A stretch of DNA of 51,695 nucleotides from Rathayibacter rhapontici (GTDB lineage: Bacteria > Actinomycetota > Actinomycetes > Actinomycetales > Microbacteriaceae): positions 1-51,695 of the forward strand of contig NZ_MUKN01000029.1 in the NCBI RefSeq assembly GCF_001995175.1, written 5' to 3'. A program made the translations under genes and the position numbers. Position 1 is the first letter of the stretch, and every line of letters starts with the position of its first letter. This document shows, in pieces, positions 20,610-29,911 of this stretch. The notes under the pieces are model-generated. The model saw only the letters and a list, made by a program, of their open reading frames with translations. It had not been told where the DNA came from and made no database searches.

Positions 20610-20990
20610 ATGTCCACCACGCCGCCCCCTCCCCCGCCGCCCGCGTACAGCACTCCGGCGCCGCCGCTGAACCCCGCCGACGAGAAGACCTGGGCGATCG
20701 TCACCCACGTCCTCGGCATCTTCTTCAGCTTCATCCCGTCGCTGATCGTGTACCTGGTCTTCAAGGGCCGCGGCCCGTTCCTGGAGGCGCACGCGAAGAC
20801 CGCGCTGAACTTCCACCTCACGACGCTGATCGCCTACGTGGCGGGCACGATCCTGTCGTTCGTGCTGGTCGGCTTCATCGTGTTCCTCGTGGTGCCGATC
20901 CTCGTCATCGTCTTCGGGATCATCGCCTCGGTGCGCGCGAGCGCCGGCGAGTACTACACGTACCCGCTGAGCATCCCGTTCTTCAAGTAG
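20610..20990 (+). CDS. DUF4870 domain small membrane protein
   Basis: A 126-residue protein with a Pro-rich cytoplasmic N terminus (TTPPPPPPPAYSTPAPP) followed by three hydrophobic stretches (about residues 30-55, 67-95 and 95-115), characteristic of DUF4870: WAIVTHVLGIFFSFIPSLIVYLVFKG and ALNFHLTTLIAYV. The ATG at 20610 has AGGAG upstream; the open frame upstream is not conserved-looking. It is transcribed away from hrcA, with CIRCE and a 22-bp palindrome in the shared spacer, so it may be stress-regulated. Biochemical function of the family is unknown. Confidence 0.85.
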   Translation: MSTTPPPPPPPAYSTPAPPLNPADEKTWAIVTHVLGIFFSFIPSLIVYLVFKGRGPFLEAHAKTALNFHLTTLIAYVAGTILSFVLVGFIVFLVVPILVIVFGIIASVRASAGEYYTYPLSIPFFK

Positions 20991-21000
20991 AGGGAGTCGC

Positions 21001-21207
21001 GGGTCTCGAGACGCCCGCTGCGCGGGCTGCTCGACCAGCAGGGGACGAGGTCACCGCCGGGTGACGCCATCCCTGCCGATCGAGCAGCCGCCACGGGCGG
21101 CATTCCTCTCCTCCTGGTCGAGCAGCCGCCGCAGGCGCCCTGTCGAGACCCGCGTCCTCCGGGAGGGTCGGTCCCGAGACGCCCGCTGCGCGGGCTGCTC
21201 GACCAGC
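21001..21207. repeat. REP-like inverted repeat cluster
   Basis: Three related units lie between the convergent DUF4870 and hemW genes. Unit 1 (21001-21040) and unit 3 (about 21173-21207) share GAGACGCCCGCTGCGCGGGCTGCTCGACCAGC in the same orientation; unit 2 (21114-21151) is the reverse form CTGGTCGAGCAGCCGCCGC...CTGTCGAGACCC, and a partial reverse unit is at 21079-21096. Units 2 and 3 form a large inverted pair that can fold as one long hairpin. The same family recurs at 29713-29892. The 226-bp spacer holds no gene; termination for both flanking genes is a likely by-product. Confidence 0.8.
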
Positions 21208-21216
21208 GTGGGCCGG

Positions 21217-22443
21217 TCAGCCGTCGGTGAGGCGCCGGACCACCGCGTCGGCCAGCAGGCGTCCGCGGAGCGTCAGCACCACGCGGCCCTGCAGCGCCGC
21301 GCGACCCTCGATCAGCCCGTCGGCGATGAGCCCCGCGACCTCGCGGCGGCGCTCCGGATCGATCGCGTCGATCGGCAGCCCGTCCGACAGGCGCGAGCGC
21401 AGCAGCACGTCCTCGACGCCGCGCGTCGCCTCGTCGAGAGTCTCCCGGCCGGCCGCCGGAGAGGATCCCGCGCGCAGCCGATCCGCATAGGCCGCCGGGT
21501 GCTTCACGTTCCACCAGCGCACGCCGCCCACGTGGCTGTGGGCGCCCGGACCGACGCCCCACCAGTCGTGCCCGAGCCAGTAGGACAGGTTGTGCCGCGA
21601 CCGGTGCGCGTCGTCGATCGCCCAGTTGCTCACCTCGTACCAGGAGTACCCCGCGCTCGCGAGTCGCGCATCCGCCAGCTCGTACATGTCGGCGGTGAGG
21701 TCGTCGTCGGGGGTCGCGACCTCGCCGCGGCGGATCTGACGGGCGAGCTTCGTCCCGTCCTCGACGATCAGCGCGTACGCCGAGAGGTGGTCGGGGCGGT
21801 TCGCCAGGGCGGAGTCGAGCGAGCGCTCCCAGTCGGCGAGCGACTCCCCCGGCGTGCCGTAGATGAGGTCGAGGCTGACCTGCAGGCCCGCCTCGCGCGC
21901 CCACTCGACCACCAGCGGGACGCGCTCGGGGTCGTGGGTGCGCTCGAGGGTCGCGAGCACGTGCGGCACGGCCGACTGCATCCCGAAGCTGACCCGCGTG
22001 AATCCCGCGTCGGCGAGCGTGCGCAGGTAGGCGGCGTCGACGGAGTCGGGGTTCGCCTCGGTCGTGATCTCGGCGCCCTCGGCGATGCCGAATCGGGTGC
22101 GCAGGCCGTCGAGCATGCGCACGAGGTCCTCGGCGGGGAGGAGCGTGGGAGTTCCTCCGCCGAAGAAGACCGTGGCGGCGGGCCGCTCGGGCAGCCCGGC
22201 TCGCCGGAGCACCTCGGCGCCGAGCGTCATCTCGGCGACGGCCTGCTCGGCGTAGTCGGACTGCTTCGCTCCGCGCAGCTCGGTCGCGGTGTAGGTGTTG
22301 AAGTCGCAGTAGCCGCAGCGCACCCGGCAGAACGGGACGTGGACGTACAGGCCGAGGTCGCGCTGCTCCGCACCCGTGGCGACGGAGGCGGGCAGGAGCC
22401 CGTCGAGCGGAGCGGGATCGGCGAGAGGGAGGGCGCTGCCCAC
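21217..22443 (-). CDS. hemW: Radical SAM heme chaperone HemW
   Basis: A 408-residue HemW (coproporphyrinogen oxidase-like) radical SAM protein. It has the 4Fe-4S motif CRVRCGYCDF with Cys39, Cys43 and Cys46, the FFGGGTPTLL block, and VSFGMQSAVPHVL. The extra residues after the cluster motif, CDF rather than the HemN HCXXC-type pattern, fit HemW, which delivers heme to respiratory enzymes. The GTG at 22443 begins 1 nt after the DUF1990 stop. Neighbouring hrcA-dnaJ order is also seen in other actinomycetes. Confidence 0.9.
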   Translation of the reverse strand: MGSALPLADPAPLDGLLPASVATGAEQRDLGLYVHVPFCRVRCGYCDFNTYTATELRGAKQSDYAEQAVAEMTLGAEVLRRAGLPERPAATVFFGGGTPTLLPAEDLVRMLDGLRTRFGIAEGAEITTEANPDSVDAAYLRTLADAGFTRVSFGMQSAVPHVLATLERTHDPERVPLVVEWAREAGLQVSLDLIYGTPGESLADWERSLDSALANRPDHLSAYALIVEDGTKLARQIRRGEVATPDDDLTADMYELADARLASAGYSWYEVSNWAIDDAHRSRHNLSYWLGHDWWGVGPGAHSHVGGVRWWNVKHPAAYADRLRAGSSPAAGRETLDEATRGVEDVLLRSRLSDGLPIDAIDPERRREVAGLIADGLIEGRAALQGRVVLTLRGRLLADAVVRRLTDG

Positions 22444-22444
22444 G

Positions 22445-23098
22445 TCAGCTGACGCGCGCCGGCAGCAGGGCGCGCAGGTACTTCTTGACCTGCCTCTTCT
22501 GCACCGCGCGCAGCACGGGCGTGCCGAGCCGGTAGAGGCGGGTGGAGGGACGCGAGAAGACGCGGATGACGAGCCAGACGGAGTCGTCGGCCCGCTTCTC
22601 GACCACGAACGACTCCTCGCCGCTCTCGGGGTGCCCCTCGAGCGTGCCGTAGGCGAAGCCGACCTGGTCGGGCTCGTCGACGACGTAGACGACGCGGACG
22701 GGGGCGTCGAAGGTCCGGCCCAGGAGGTCGATCTTGAGCACGGCGGTGACGCCGGCGGTGATGTACGGGGTCCCGTCCGGGCCGAACCGCTCCTCGGTGG
22801 GACGGCTCGTGAGGTCGATGGGGGTGCCGGCCGAGTCGAAGTTGACGCCGGTGTACTGCACACCGCTGCCGCTCGTGATGTCCTCGACGCGGATGCCGCT
22901 GCCGCGCTGCACGCCCCACGTCATCAGCGAGGCGGTCGTGATGGCGAAGCGCTCGTCACCCGAGCCCAGGCGCGCCTCGAAGCGCTCGGCGGTGAAGCCG
23001 TCCGGCGGGTACTCGAGGAGATCGGGGGCGAGGGTGCCGCCGACGGCCGCGTAGGTGACCTGCGGCTGCCCCTCGAAGCTGGAGCGCCGGACGCTCAC
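22445..23098 (-). CDS. DUF1990 family protein
   Basis: A 217-residue protein with the DUF1990 layout: N-terminal TYAAVGGTLAPDLLEYPPDGFTAERFEARLGSG and the later ADDSVWLVIRVFSRPSTRLYRLGTPVLRAVQKRQVKKYLRAL. No enzymatic motif is recognised. The GTG at 23098 has GGAGG 7 nt upstream. It ends 1 nt ahead of hemW's start, so the two are probably co-translated. Some DUF1990 proteins are annotated as polyketide-cyclase-like or lipid-binding folds, but I do not claim that here. Confidence 0.85.
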   Translation of the reverse strand: MSVRRSSFEGQPQVTYAAVGGTLAPDLLEYPPDGFTAERFEARLGSGDERFAITTASLMTWGVQRGSGIRVEDITSGSGVQYTGVNFDSAGTPIDLTSRPTEERFGPDGTPYITAGVTAVLKIDLLGRTFDAPVRVVYVVDEPDQVGFAYGTLEGHPESGEESFVVEKRADDSVWLVIRVFSRPSTRLYRLGTPVLRAVQKRQVKKYLRALLPARVS

Positions 23099-23193
23099 CT
23101 CGCGGCCTCCGTCGCCGGTGCGGCCCCGCCGAGAGGCGAGGTCTTCGAGTCCGTCAGCATCGCCGATCCCGTCCCGCGGGCATGTCCGTCCAT
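23095..23193 (-). CDS. Possible 32-residue leaderless ORF upstream of DUF1990 gene
   Basis: ATG at 23193 reads a 32-residue frame (MDGHARGTGSAMLTDSKTSP...) that ends in a GTGA overlap with the DUF1990 start. A TACGCT -10-like element (23206-23201) lies 7 nt before the ATG, which would make the mRNA leaderless. No similarity is recognised. It could be a translated leader coupled to the DUF1990 gene, or simply a chance ORF in the promoter region. Confidence 0.3.
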   Translation of the reverse strand: MDGHARGTGSAMLTDSKTSPLGGAAPATEAAR

Positions 23194-23243
23194 TCGACCC
23201 AGCGTATCCGACAGTGTGCCGGGTCGGCCCGGTGCACGGGAAG

Positions 23244-23283
23244 AGCCCGGGCCCTCCTGCCGTCGGCAGGGAGGACCCGGGCT
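23244..23283 (-). terminator. Strong hairpin after cell-wall-binding gene
   Basis: AGCCCGGGCCCTCCTGCC (23244-23261) pairs with GGCAGGGAGGACCCGGGCT (23265-23283) around a GTC loop, with one bulged base and one mismatch or wobble. It lies 13 nt downstream of the minus-strand stop codon at 23297 and is followed on that strand by CTCTTCCC. Confidence 0.75.
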
Positions 23284-23296
23284 CCGGGGAGACGGC

Positions 23297-25165
23297 TCAG
23301 GCGCAGGGCGTGAGCTGCTCGACGGCCTCGGACAGGGTGCCCTCACCGCCGAGCAGGACGACGCGCGTCGTTCCCGCGTTCTTCAGGTCGGTCAGGACGG
23401 CGCGCGGCACGCAGTCCGGGCGGACGGCGAACAGGGGCGCGTTGGCGTAGCCCGCCGCAGCCGCTCCCGCGAGGGCGTCGGGGAACTTCTCACCGGTCGC
23501 GAAGAACGCGGTCGGAGCGTTCTTGAACGCGGCGCGGTTGAGCTGCTCCGACGTGTCGTAGCGGTCCGTCCCGCCGATGCGGGTCTTCGCGGGTCCGACC
23601 AGCGAGTTCTCGATGCCGGTGCTGACCGAGAGCGGGCTGCCCGCGATGGTCAGGTCCGCCACGCGCAGGCCGGAGACGATCCGCTGCGTGGTCGCGTCGG
23701 CCGTCGGCAGTCCGCCGTTGACGAGGATCACCGGGGCGTCGGACGAGCCGGCCGCCGCGCTGGCGCTCAGGGCGTCGGGGAACTTCTCCCCCGTGGCGAG
23801 CCACGCGTCGGACGAACCGCTCGACCCGAAGACGCGCTGGATGAGCTGCCTGGACGTGTCGTAGCGGTCGACGCCGCCGACGCGCACGGTCTTGCCGGCC
23901 GGCGCGTAGGCGGAGAGCTGGCCGAGGAGGCGGTCGCTGACGCTGAGCGCGGAGCCGACCACGACGATGTTCTTCGGCGCGAGGCGCGTCAGCTCATCCG
24001 TGACGACCTTGCTCACCGAGTCGGCGTCGACGAGCAGGAGCGGTCCGCCCTGCTTCGCCGCCGCCGGGCCGGCGCTGAGGGCGTCGGGGAAGTTCGAGCC
24101 GGTGGCGATGTAGACGACCGGGACGTTGGGCTTGAAGATCGACTTGGAGACCTCGACGGCCGTTCCCTGGCGGTCGGTGCCGGCGAGGCGGGTGACGGTC
24201 GGGCCCGCGGCGGGCGGCGGGGTCACCGGGGTGCCGTCGACGGTGAGGGGTGCCTTCACTCGCACGACGGAGCCTGCCGGCTGCTCGTCGCCCTTGCTCA
24301 CACCCGTGATGACGACGGAGGGGCCGGCGTCGGGCGTGGTGCCGCCCTGACCCGCGTAGCGGTCGTAGAAGGACTGCGGGGGCGTGACCGTGATCGCCGA
24401 GGCGTCGCTGTCCACCGTGAACGGCGCGGTGATGTCGGGGTTGGCCCCGATGCCCACCTTCGCGCCGACACCCTGCAGGTCGAAGAACCCGGCGACTCCG
24501 GACTCGAGCACGAGCGCGTCACCCGTGGCGACGGTCGACAGGCGTCCTCCGCCGGCCCAGAAGATGCCGCCGTTGATCTTCGAGGCGGGGGCGGAGGTCG
24601 ACAGGTCGATGACGCCGTCGGCTCCCGTGCCCGGTGCCGCGACGCTCACGAAGGTGTCGATGTCGAGGATGAAGCCGGTGTTCGTGGCGGCTCCCTGCGG
24701 AGTGACGGCGTCCGTGGCGGGGCTGACCGCGTCGACGAGGGAGATCTTGGCCCCGGGCAGGTCGAAGGAGCCGAGCGGCTGATCCAGGGCCAGAGTGATC
24801 GAGTTCGTCGTCGCATCCAGTGTGGATTCGCCCGAGAGGAGGATGCCGTCGCCGTCCTGGATCTCCCATCCGATGGTCTCGTAGGCGGGGTGCGACCACT
24901 CGGTGAACGCCGCGGGCTTCGATGCCGACGGCAGGACGATCTCCAGTTCCGTCACGTCCCCTGCCACGGCCTCCACCTGCGCAGTCGAGTACTTGTACGT
25001 GTCCGACCACACGTACGGCGCGGGCGACACCGGCACCGTCCGGTTGATCGCGGCCGCCGGTCCTGCCGCGGCGAGCGTGCTCGCCGCCACAGCCGCGACT
25101 CCGGCGAGGGCTACTGCCGCTCGCACTGTGTTCCTGTTCGAGACTTTCGCGCGCGTGAGCTGCAC
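23297..25165 (-). CDS. Secreted protein with three cell wall-binding repeats (CW_binding_2)
   Basis: A 622-residue exported protein. The signal peptide (RAKVSNRNTVRAAVALAGVAAVAASTLAAAGPAAA) ends in an AxA-like site. An N-terminal region of about 280 residues has no recognised motif. The C-terminal half contains three cell wall-binding type 2 repeats beginning VTRLAGTDRQGTAVEVSK, VRVGGVDRYDTSRQLIQ and TRIGGTDRYDTSEQLNR, each with a FPDAL block. A Pro/Ala linker precedes them. The GTG at 25165 is preferred over the GTG at 25174 because GGAGG lies 8 nt ahead. It is a monocistronic surface protein, followed by a strong hairpin; the ligand is unknown. Confidence 0.88.
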   Translation of the reverse strand: MQLTRAKVSNRNTVRAAVALAGVAAVAASTLAAAGPAAAINRTVPVSPAPYVWSDTYKYSTAQVEAVAGDVTELEIVLPSASKPAAFTEWSHPAYETIGWEIQDGDGILLSGESTLDATTNSITLALDQPLGSFDLPGAKISLVDAVSPATDAVTPQGAATNTGFILDIDTFVSVAAPGTGADGVIDLSTSAPASKINGGIFWAGGGRLSTVATGDALVLESGVAGFFDLQGVGAKVGIGANPDITAPFTVDSDASAITVTPPQSFYDRYAGQGGTTPDAGPSVVITGVSKGDEQPAGSVVRVKAPLTVDGTPVTPPPAAGPTVTRLAGTDRQGTAVEVSKSIFKPNVPVVYIATGSNFPDALSAGPAAAKQGGPLLLVDADSVSKVVTDELTRLAPKNIVVVGSALSVSDRLLGQLSAYAPAGKTVRVGGVDRYDTSRQLIQRVFGSSGSSDAWLATGEKFPDALSASAAAGSSDAPVILVNGGLPTADATTQRIVSGLRVADLTIAGSPLSVSTGIENSLVGPAKTRIGGTDRYDTSEQLNRAAFKNAPTAFFATGEKFPDALAGAAAAGYANAPLFAVRPDCVPRAVLTDLKNAGTTRVVLLGGEGTLSEAVEQLTPCA

Positions 25166-25284
25166 GGTCCCCACCCTCCGTTGAATTGGTGAAGGGCCGA
25201 TCGTCGACGCTCGAGCCCCCCGTGCAGATGACCTGCAGCCGCGTCTGGCGTCTGAAAGCTATCGGGGTATCCGGTGCCGCCGCA

Positions 25285-25305
25285 ACGTCCCCCGTCCGGG
25301 GACGT
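25285..25305 (-). terminator. Hairpin after lepA
   Basis: ACGTCCCC (25285-25292) and GGGGACGT (25298-25305) are perfect 8-bp arms around a 5-nt loop, 21 nt after the lepA stop codon on the minus strand. Without a T-run; function inferred by position. Confidence 0.55.
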
Positions 25306-25326
25306 CACACGGCCGCAGCGGGAGCG

Positions 25327-27177
<1,851 letters not shown>

Positions 27178-27256
27178 CGTGGGGCCATTGTCCCACGGCC
27201 GGGGTGCGGCGGCGGGCGGGGCTCCCGCGGGCCGGCCGAGCGGGGTGCTCGGCGGT

Positions 27257-27748
27257 CTACAGGTCGAGGCCGTAGGTGCGCGTCGGCTCGACGCCCGGCG
27301 GGTTCTCGCGCTCGGCCAGGCGCACGAAGCCCATGCTCTCGTAGAGGGCGTGCGCGGCGACCATGTCGGTCCCGCTGTTCATCACGACGCGCTCGAGGCC
27401 GCGCTCGCTCGCGAGCATCACCACGAACTCGGTGAGCAGGCGCCCGAGCCCCCGGCCGCGCGCCTCCGGGGCGACCGCGAGCAGACGCCAGTCGAGCTCG
27501 CCGGGGCGTCCCAGCGAGGAGAGGTTCGATCCGGGAGCCGCCGTGGTGACGGTCGCGAGGATGCGGCCGTCGCGGTCCTCGGCGACCCAGACCTCGCCCA
27601 CGCGGTCGTGCCGGGCGACGTCCGCGACGTCGGCCGCGTACTCCTCCCCCAGCTCGTAGTCGTGGGCGTACGCGGCGAGGCGGAGCCGCGACACCTCGGC
27701 GTGCTCGTCCTCGCGCACGCGCCGGACGAGGATCCCCTCCGCGCTCAC
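27257..27748 (-). CDS. GNAT family N-acetyltransferase
   Basis: A 163-residue GNAT acetyltransferase. The acetyl-CoA-binding motif A is [25 protein letters not shown], with the R-G-x-G-R pattern, followed by [15 protein letters not shown] (motif B). The GTG at 27748 overlaps the aminotransferase stop (GTGA), so the two are translated together. The substrate is unknown; linkage to an aminotransferase suggests an amino compound, but this is only inference. Confidence 0.88.
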   Translation of the reverse strand: MSAEGILVRRVREDEHAEVSRLRLAAYAHDYELGEEYAADVADVARHDRVGEVWVAEDRDGRILATVTTAAPGSNLSSLGRPGELDWRLLAVAPEARGRGLGRLLTEFVVMLASERGLERVVMNSGTDMVAAHALYESMGFVRLAERENPPGVEPTRTYGLDL

Positions 27749-28908
27749 GGGCGGACCGGAGCCGGCAGCGTGCGCAGGCCGTGCTCGATGTCCGCGGGAT
27801 CCGCCGCGAGGCAGATCCGGATCCAGCCCTCGCCCGTGCGGCCGAAGGCGCTGCCCGGAGCGACGGCGACGAGCGTCTCGAAGAGGAACGCCTCGACCCA
27901 CGACGCGACGTCGCCGCCGGTCGCGTGCGACATGTCGATCCACAGGTAGAAGGCGCCCTCGGGCTCGCGGAAGCGGATCCCGCGCTCGTCGAGGATCGCC
28001 GTGGCGAGCCGGAGGTTCGCGAGGTAGTGCGCCGACGCCTCCGCCACCGCCTCCTGCGGACCGGTCAGGGCGGCGAGGGCCGCGCGCTGGTCGGGAGAGG
28101 AGACGCAACTGATCGCCGCCTCCTGCACGGTGACCATCGTCGAGGTCATCCCGGGCGGGGTGACGAGGTAGCCGACGCGCACGCCGGTCATCGCGTACGA
28201 CTTCGAGAACGAGAAGACGCTGAAGACGCGGTCGTCGTCGTGGCCCAGCTCCTGGGCGATGCTCGCGAGGCTCGTGTGCGGGCGCCCGTAGGTGAAGTAC
28301 TCGTAGACCTCGTCGCTGATGATCCACAGGTCGTGCCGGCGGGCGAAGTCCAGGAGGCGCTCGAGCAGCGGGCGCGGGAGCACGACGCCGAGCGGATTCG
28401 ACGGGCTGTTCACGATGATCACGCGCGTGCGATCGGTGACGATGCGCTCGAGCTCGTCGAGATCGGGGAGGAAGCCGTTCTCGGGACGGAGCGTGTACGG
28501 CACCGGGACGGCCTCGATCATCCGCGCGTTCATGGTGAACGTGGTGTAGCCCGGATCCGGGACGAGGACCTCGTCGCCGGCGCGCAGCGTCAGCGTCATC
28601 GCCTGGTAGAGCGCCTGCGTGCCGCCGACGGTGAGCCAGACCTGCTCGACGTCCGCCCGGATGCCGTTGTCGCGGGCGAGCTTCTCGACGATCGCGCGCC
28701 GCAGCTCGGGGATGCCGCCGTTCGGGCCGTAATCCGTGTCGTCGGCCGCCCACGCGGCACGAGCGGCCTCGATGATGTGCGGCGCGGTCGGCACGTCGGG
28801 CTCGCCGACGCAGAGGAACGTGACTCCCTCGAGGCGCAGGGCGATCTCGAAGAGGCGGCGGATGCCGGACGGCGGCACCGCGGGGATGTGATCGGCGAGA
28901 CGGGGCAT
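27745..28908 (-). CDS. Class I/II aminotransferase
   Basis: A 387-residue fold-type I aminotransferase. The PLP lysine is Lys236 in VFSFSKSYAMTGVRVGY, the cofactor-binding Asp is in LWIISDEVYEYF, and NSPSNPLGVV is the substrate-binding region (residues about 167-174). GEPDVPTAPHI at the N terminus resembles aspartate/aromatic aminotransferases. The start is the ATG at 28908. It is coupled to the downstream GNAT gene by a GTGA overlap. Substrate preference cannot be read directly. Confidence 0.92.
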   Translation of the reverse strand: MPRLADHIPAVPPSGIRRLFEIALRLEGVTFLCVGEPDVPTAPHIIEAARAAWAADDTDYGPNGGIPELRRAIVEKLARDNGIRADVEQVWLTVGGTQALYQAMTLTLRAGDEVLVPDPGYTTFTMNARMIEAVPVPYTLRPENGFLPDLDELERIVTDRTRVIIVNSPSNPLGVVLPRPLLERLLDFARRHDLWIISDEVYEYFTYGRPHTSLASIAQELGHDDDRVFSVFSFSKSYAMTGVRVGYLVTPPGMTSTMVTVQEAAISCVSSPDQRAALAALTGPQEAVAEASAHYLANLRLATAILDERGIRFREPEGAFYLWIDMSHATGGDVASWVEAFLFETLVAVAPGSAFGRTGEGWIRICLAADPADIEHGLRTLPAPVRP

Positions 28909-28956
28909 CGCTGATCACCGTACCGCCCGAGCGCTCCCCCGCCCGGCGGGGCGCGG

Positions 28957-28985
28957 TTGAAGCGGGAGGACGGGTGCGCTAAAGT
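28957..28985 (+). promoter_or_regulatory. Promoter of rpsT
   Basis: TTGAAG (28957-28962), a 17-bp spacer and TAAAGT (28980-28985) make a good sigma-70-type promoter. Transcription would begin near 28992, leaving a leader of about 150 nt before the S20 start, long enough for a regulatory RNA structure such as ribosomal-protein feedback; no known motif was confirmed. Confidence 0.75.
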
Positions 28986-29139
28986 TCCTTGTTGGCTTGC
29001 GCTCCACCACCGGGTACGTGTGTGGAGTGATCAGAAGCCGGCGACCTCCAGTCGCACCGGGACGGCCCGCGCCGCCCGGAAGGGGCACTCCGACGAGTAG
29101 CCGGCTGCACACACGCACATTCGAGAAAAGGTAATCCAC

Positions 29140-29400
29140 GTGGCAAACATCAAGTCGCAGATCAAGCGCAACCTCACCAACAAGAAGGCGAACGAGCGCA
29201 ACAAGGCCGTCAAGAGCCAGCTCAAGACCGCCGTCCGCTCGGTGCACACCGCCATCGCCTCCGGCGACGCCGCTCAGGCCGCGACCGCCCTCGCGTTCGC
29301 CGCCAAGAAGCTCGACAAGGCCGCCAGCAAGGGCGTCATCCACAAGAACCAGGCCGCGAACCGCAAGTCCGCCATCGCGAAGCAGGTCGCGGCGCTGTAA
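29140..29400 (+). CDS. rpsT: 30S ribosomal protein S20
   Basis: An 86-residue S20 protein, a primary 16S-binding protein of the small subunit. [29 protein letters not shown] and the C-terminal [20 protein letters not shown] are characteristic. The start is GTG at 29140 with AGAAAAGG about 8 nt upstream. It is monocistronic, with its own promoter and terminator, and divergent from the aminotransferase gene. Confidence 0.98.
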   Translation: MANIKSQIKRNLTNKKANERNKAVKSQLKTAVRSVHTAIASGDAAQAATALAFAAKKLDKAASKGVIHKNQAANRKSAIAKQVAAL

Positions 29401-29416
29401 CGCTGCGCTTCGCTGC

Positions 29417-29457
29417 AACGACGAAGGGTCCGGCCGATGGCCGGGCCCTTCGTCGTT
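29417..29457 (+). terminator. Terminator of rpsT
   Basis: AACGACGAAGGGTCCGGCC pairs with GGCCGGGCCCTTCGTCGTT around a 3-nt loop, with a single G-U wobble in a 19-bp stem, and CGTCGTTTCC closes it. It lies 17 nt after the rpsT stop, in classical rho-independent form. Confidence 0.92.
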
Positions 29458-29911
29458 TCCGCTTCGCGGTCGACGAGCTCCTCGTTCCTCGTCGCTCGTC
29501 GCGCGGTCGGCTTCCCGGGGTGGTTGCGGGGGGAGGAGCGTCCTGCGTTCCGCGTACCTCGATCCGCTGGCACGCGGATCGAGGGTGACGCTGCGGGACG
29601 TCGGGCTGGTCGAGGAGGGCTCCCGCTGCGCGGGTCGGGTGTACCTGCGGGGGCGTGGGGTGGTGCGGACGTCCGGAGGGGTGCGCTCGATGGACGACGC
29701 GGCCGCCCTTCGGCTGGTCGAGTAGCGCCGAAGGCGGGTATCGAGACCCTACGAGTCTGCAGGACGGGGATCTCGATACGTCCGCTGCGCGGACTACTCG
29801 ATCAGCAGAAGAGGGGGACGGAGCAGCGCCTCGTCGTGCCTCCGCCGCCGGACCCGGTGGTCGAGTAGCTCCGCAGGGGCGTACCGAGACCCCGAGACCC
29901 CGAGACCCGCG
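29458..29911. other. Gene-free spacer with REP-like repeats
   Basis: Between the rpsT terminator and the end of holA (convergent) I see no believable gene. Open frames here have no similarity, no start context, and cross the repeats. The left half (29458-29712) is unstructured except for a stray CTGGTCGAGGAGGGCTCCCG-like fragment near 29609; the right half is the repeat cluster. Confidence 0.7.
29713..29892. repeat. Second REP-like inverted repeat cluster
   Basis: Three units: 29714-29749 (CTGGTCGAGTAGCGCCGAAG...TATCGAGACCC), 29768-29805 in opposite orientation (GATCTCGATACGTCCGCTGC...CTACTCGATCAGC) and 29857-29892 (GGTGGTCGAGTAGCTCCGCA...). Units 1 and 2 form an inverted pair. They belong to the same family as the cluster at 21001-21207, with GAGTAG replacing GAGCAG. 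The block 29889-29908 also contains three short tandem CCGAGAC units. Confidence 0.8.

Noticed and set aside
23297..25165. A toxin or phage protein annotation for the repeat protein
   Set aside because: The repeats match cell wall-binding type 2 modules; nothing suggests a phage or toxin origin.
29437..29868. Plus-strand frame of 143 codons after rpsT
   Set aside because: It crosses the rpsT terminator and the REP-like units and has no recognisable features or ribosome-binding site.
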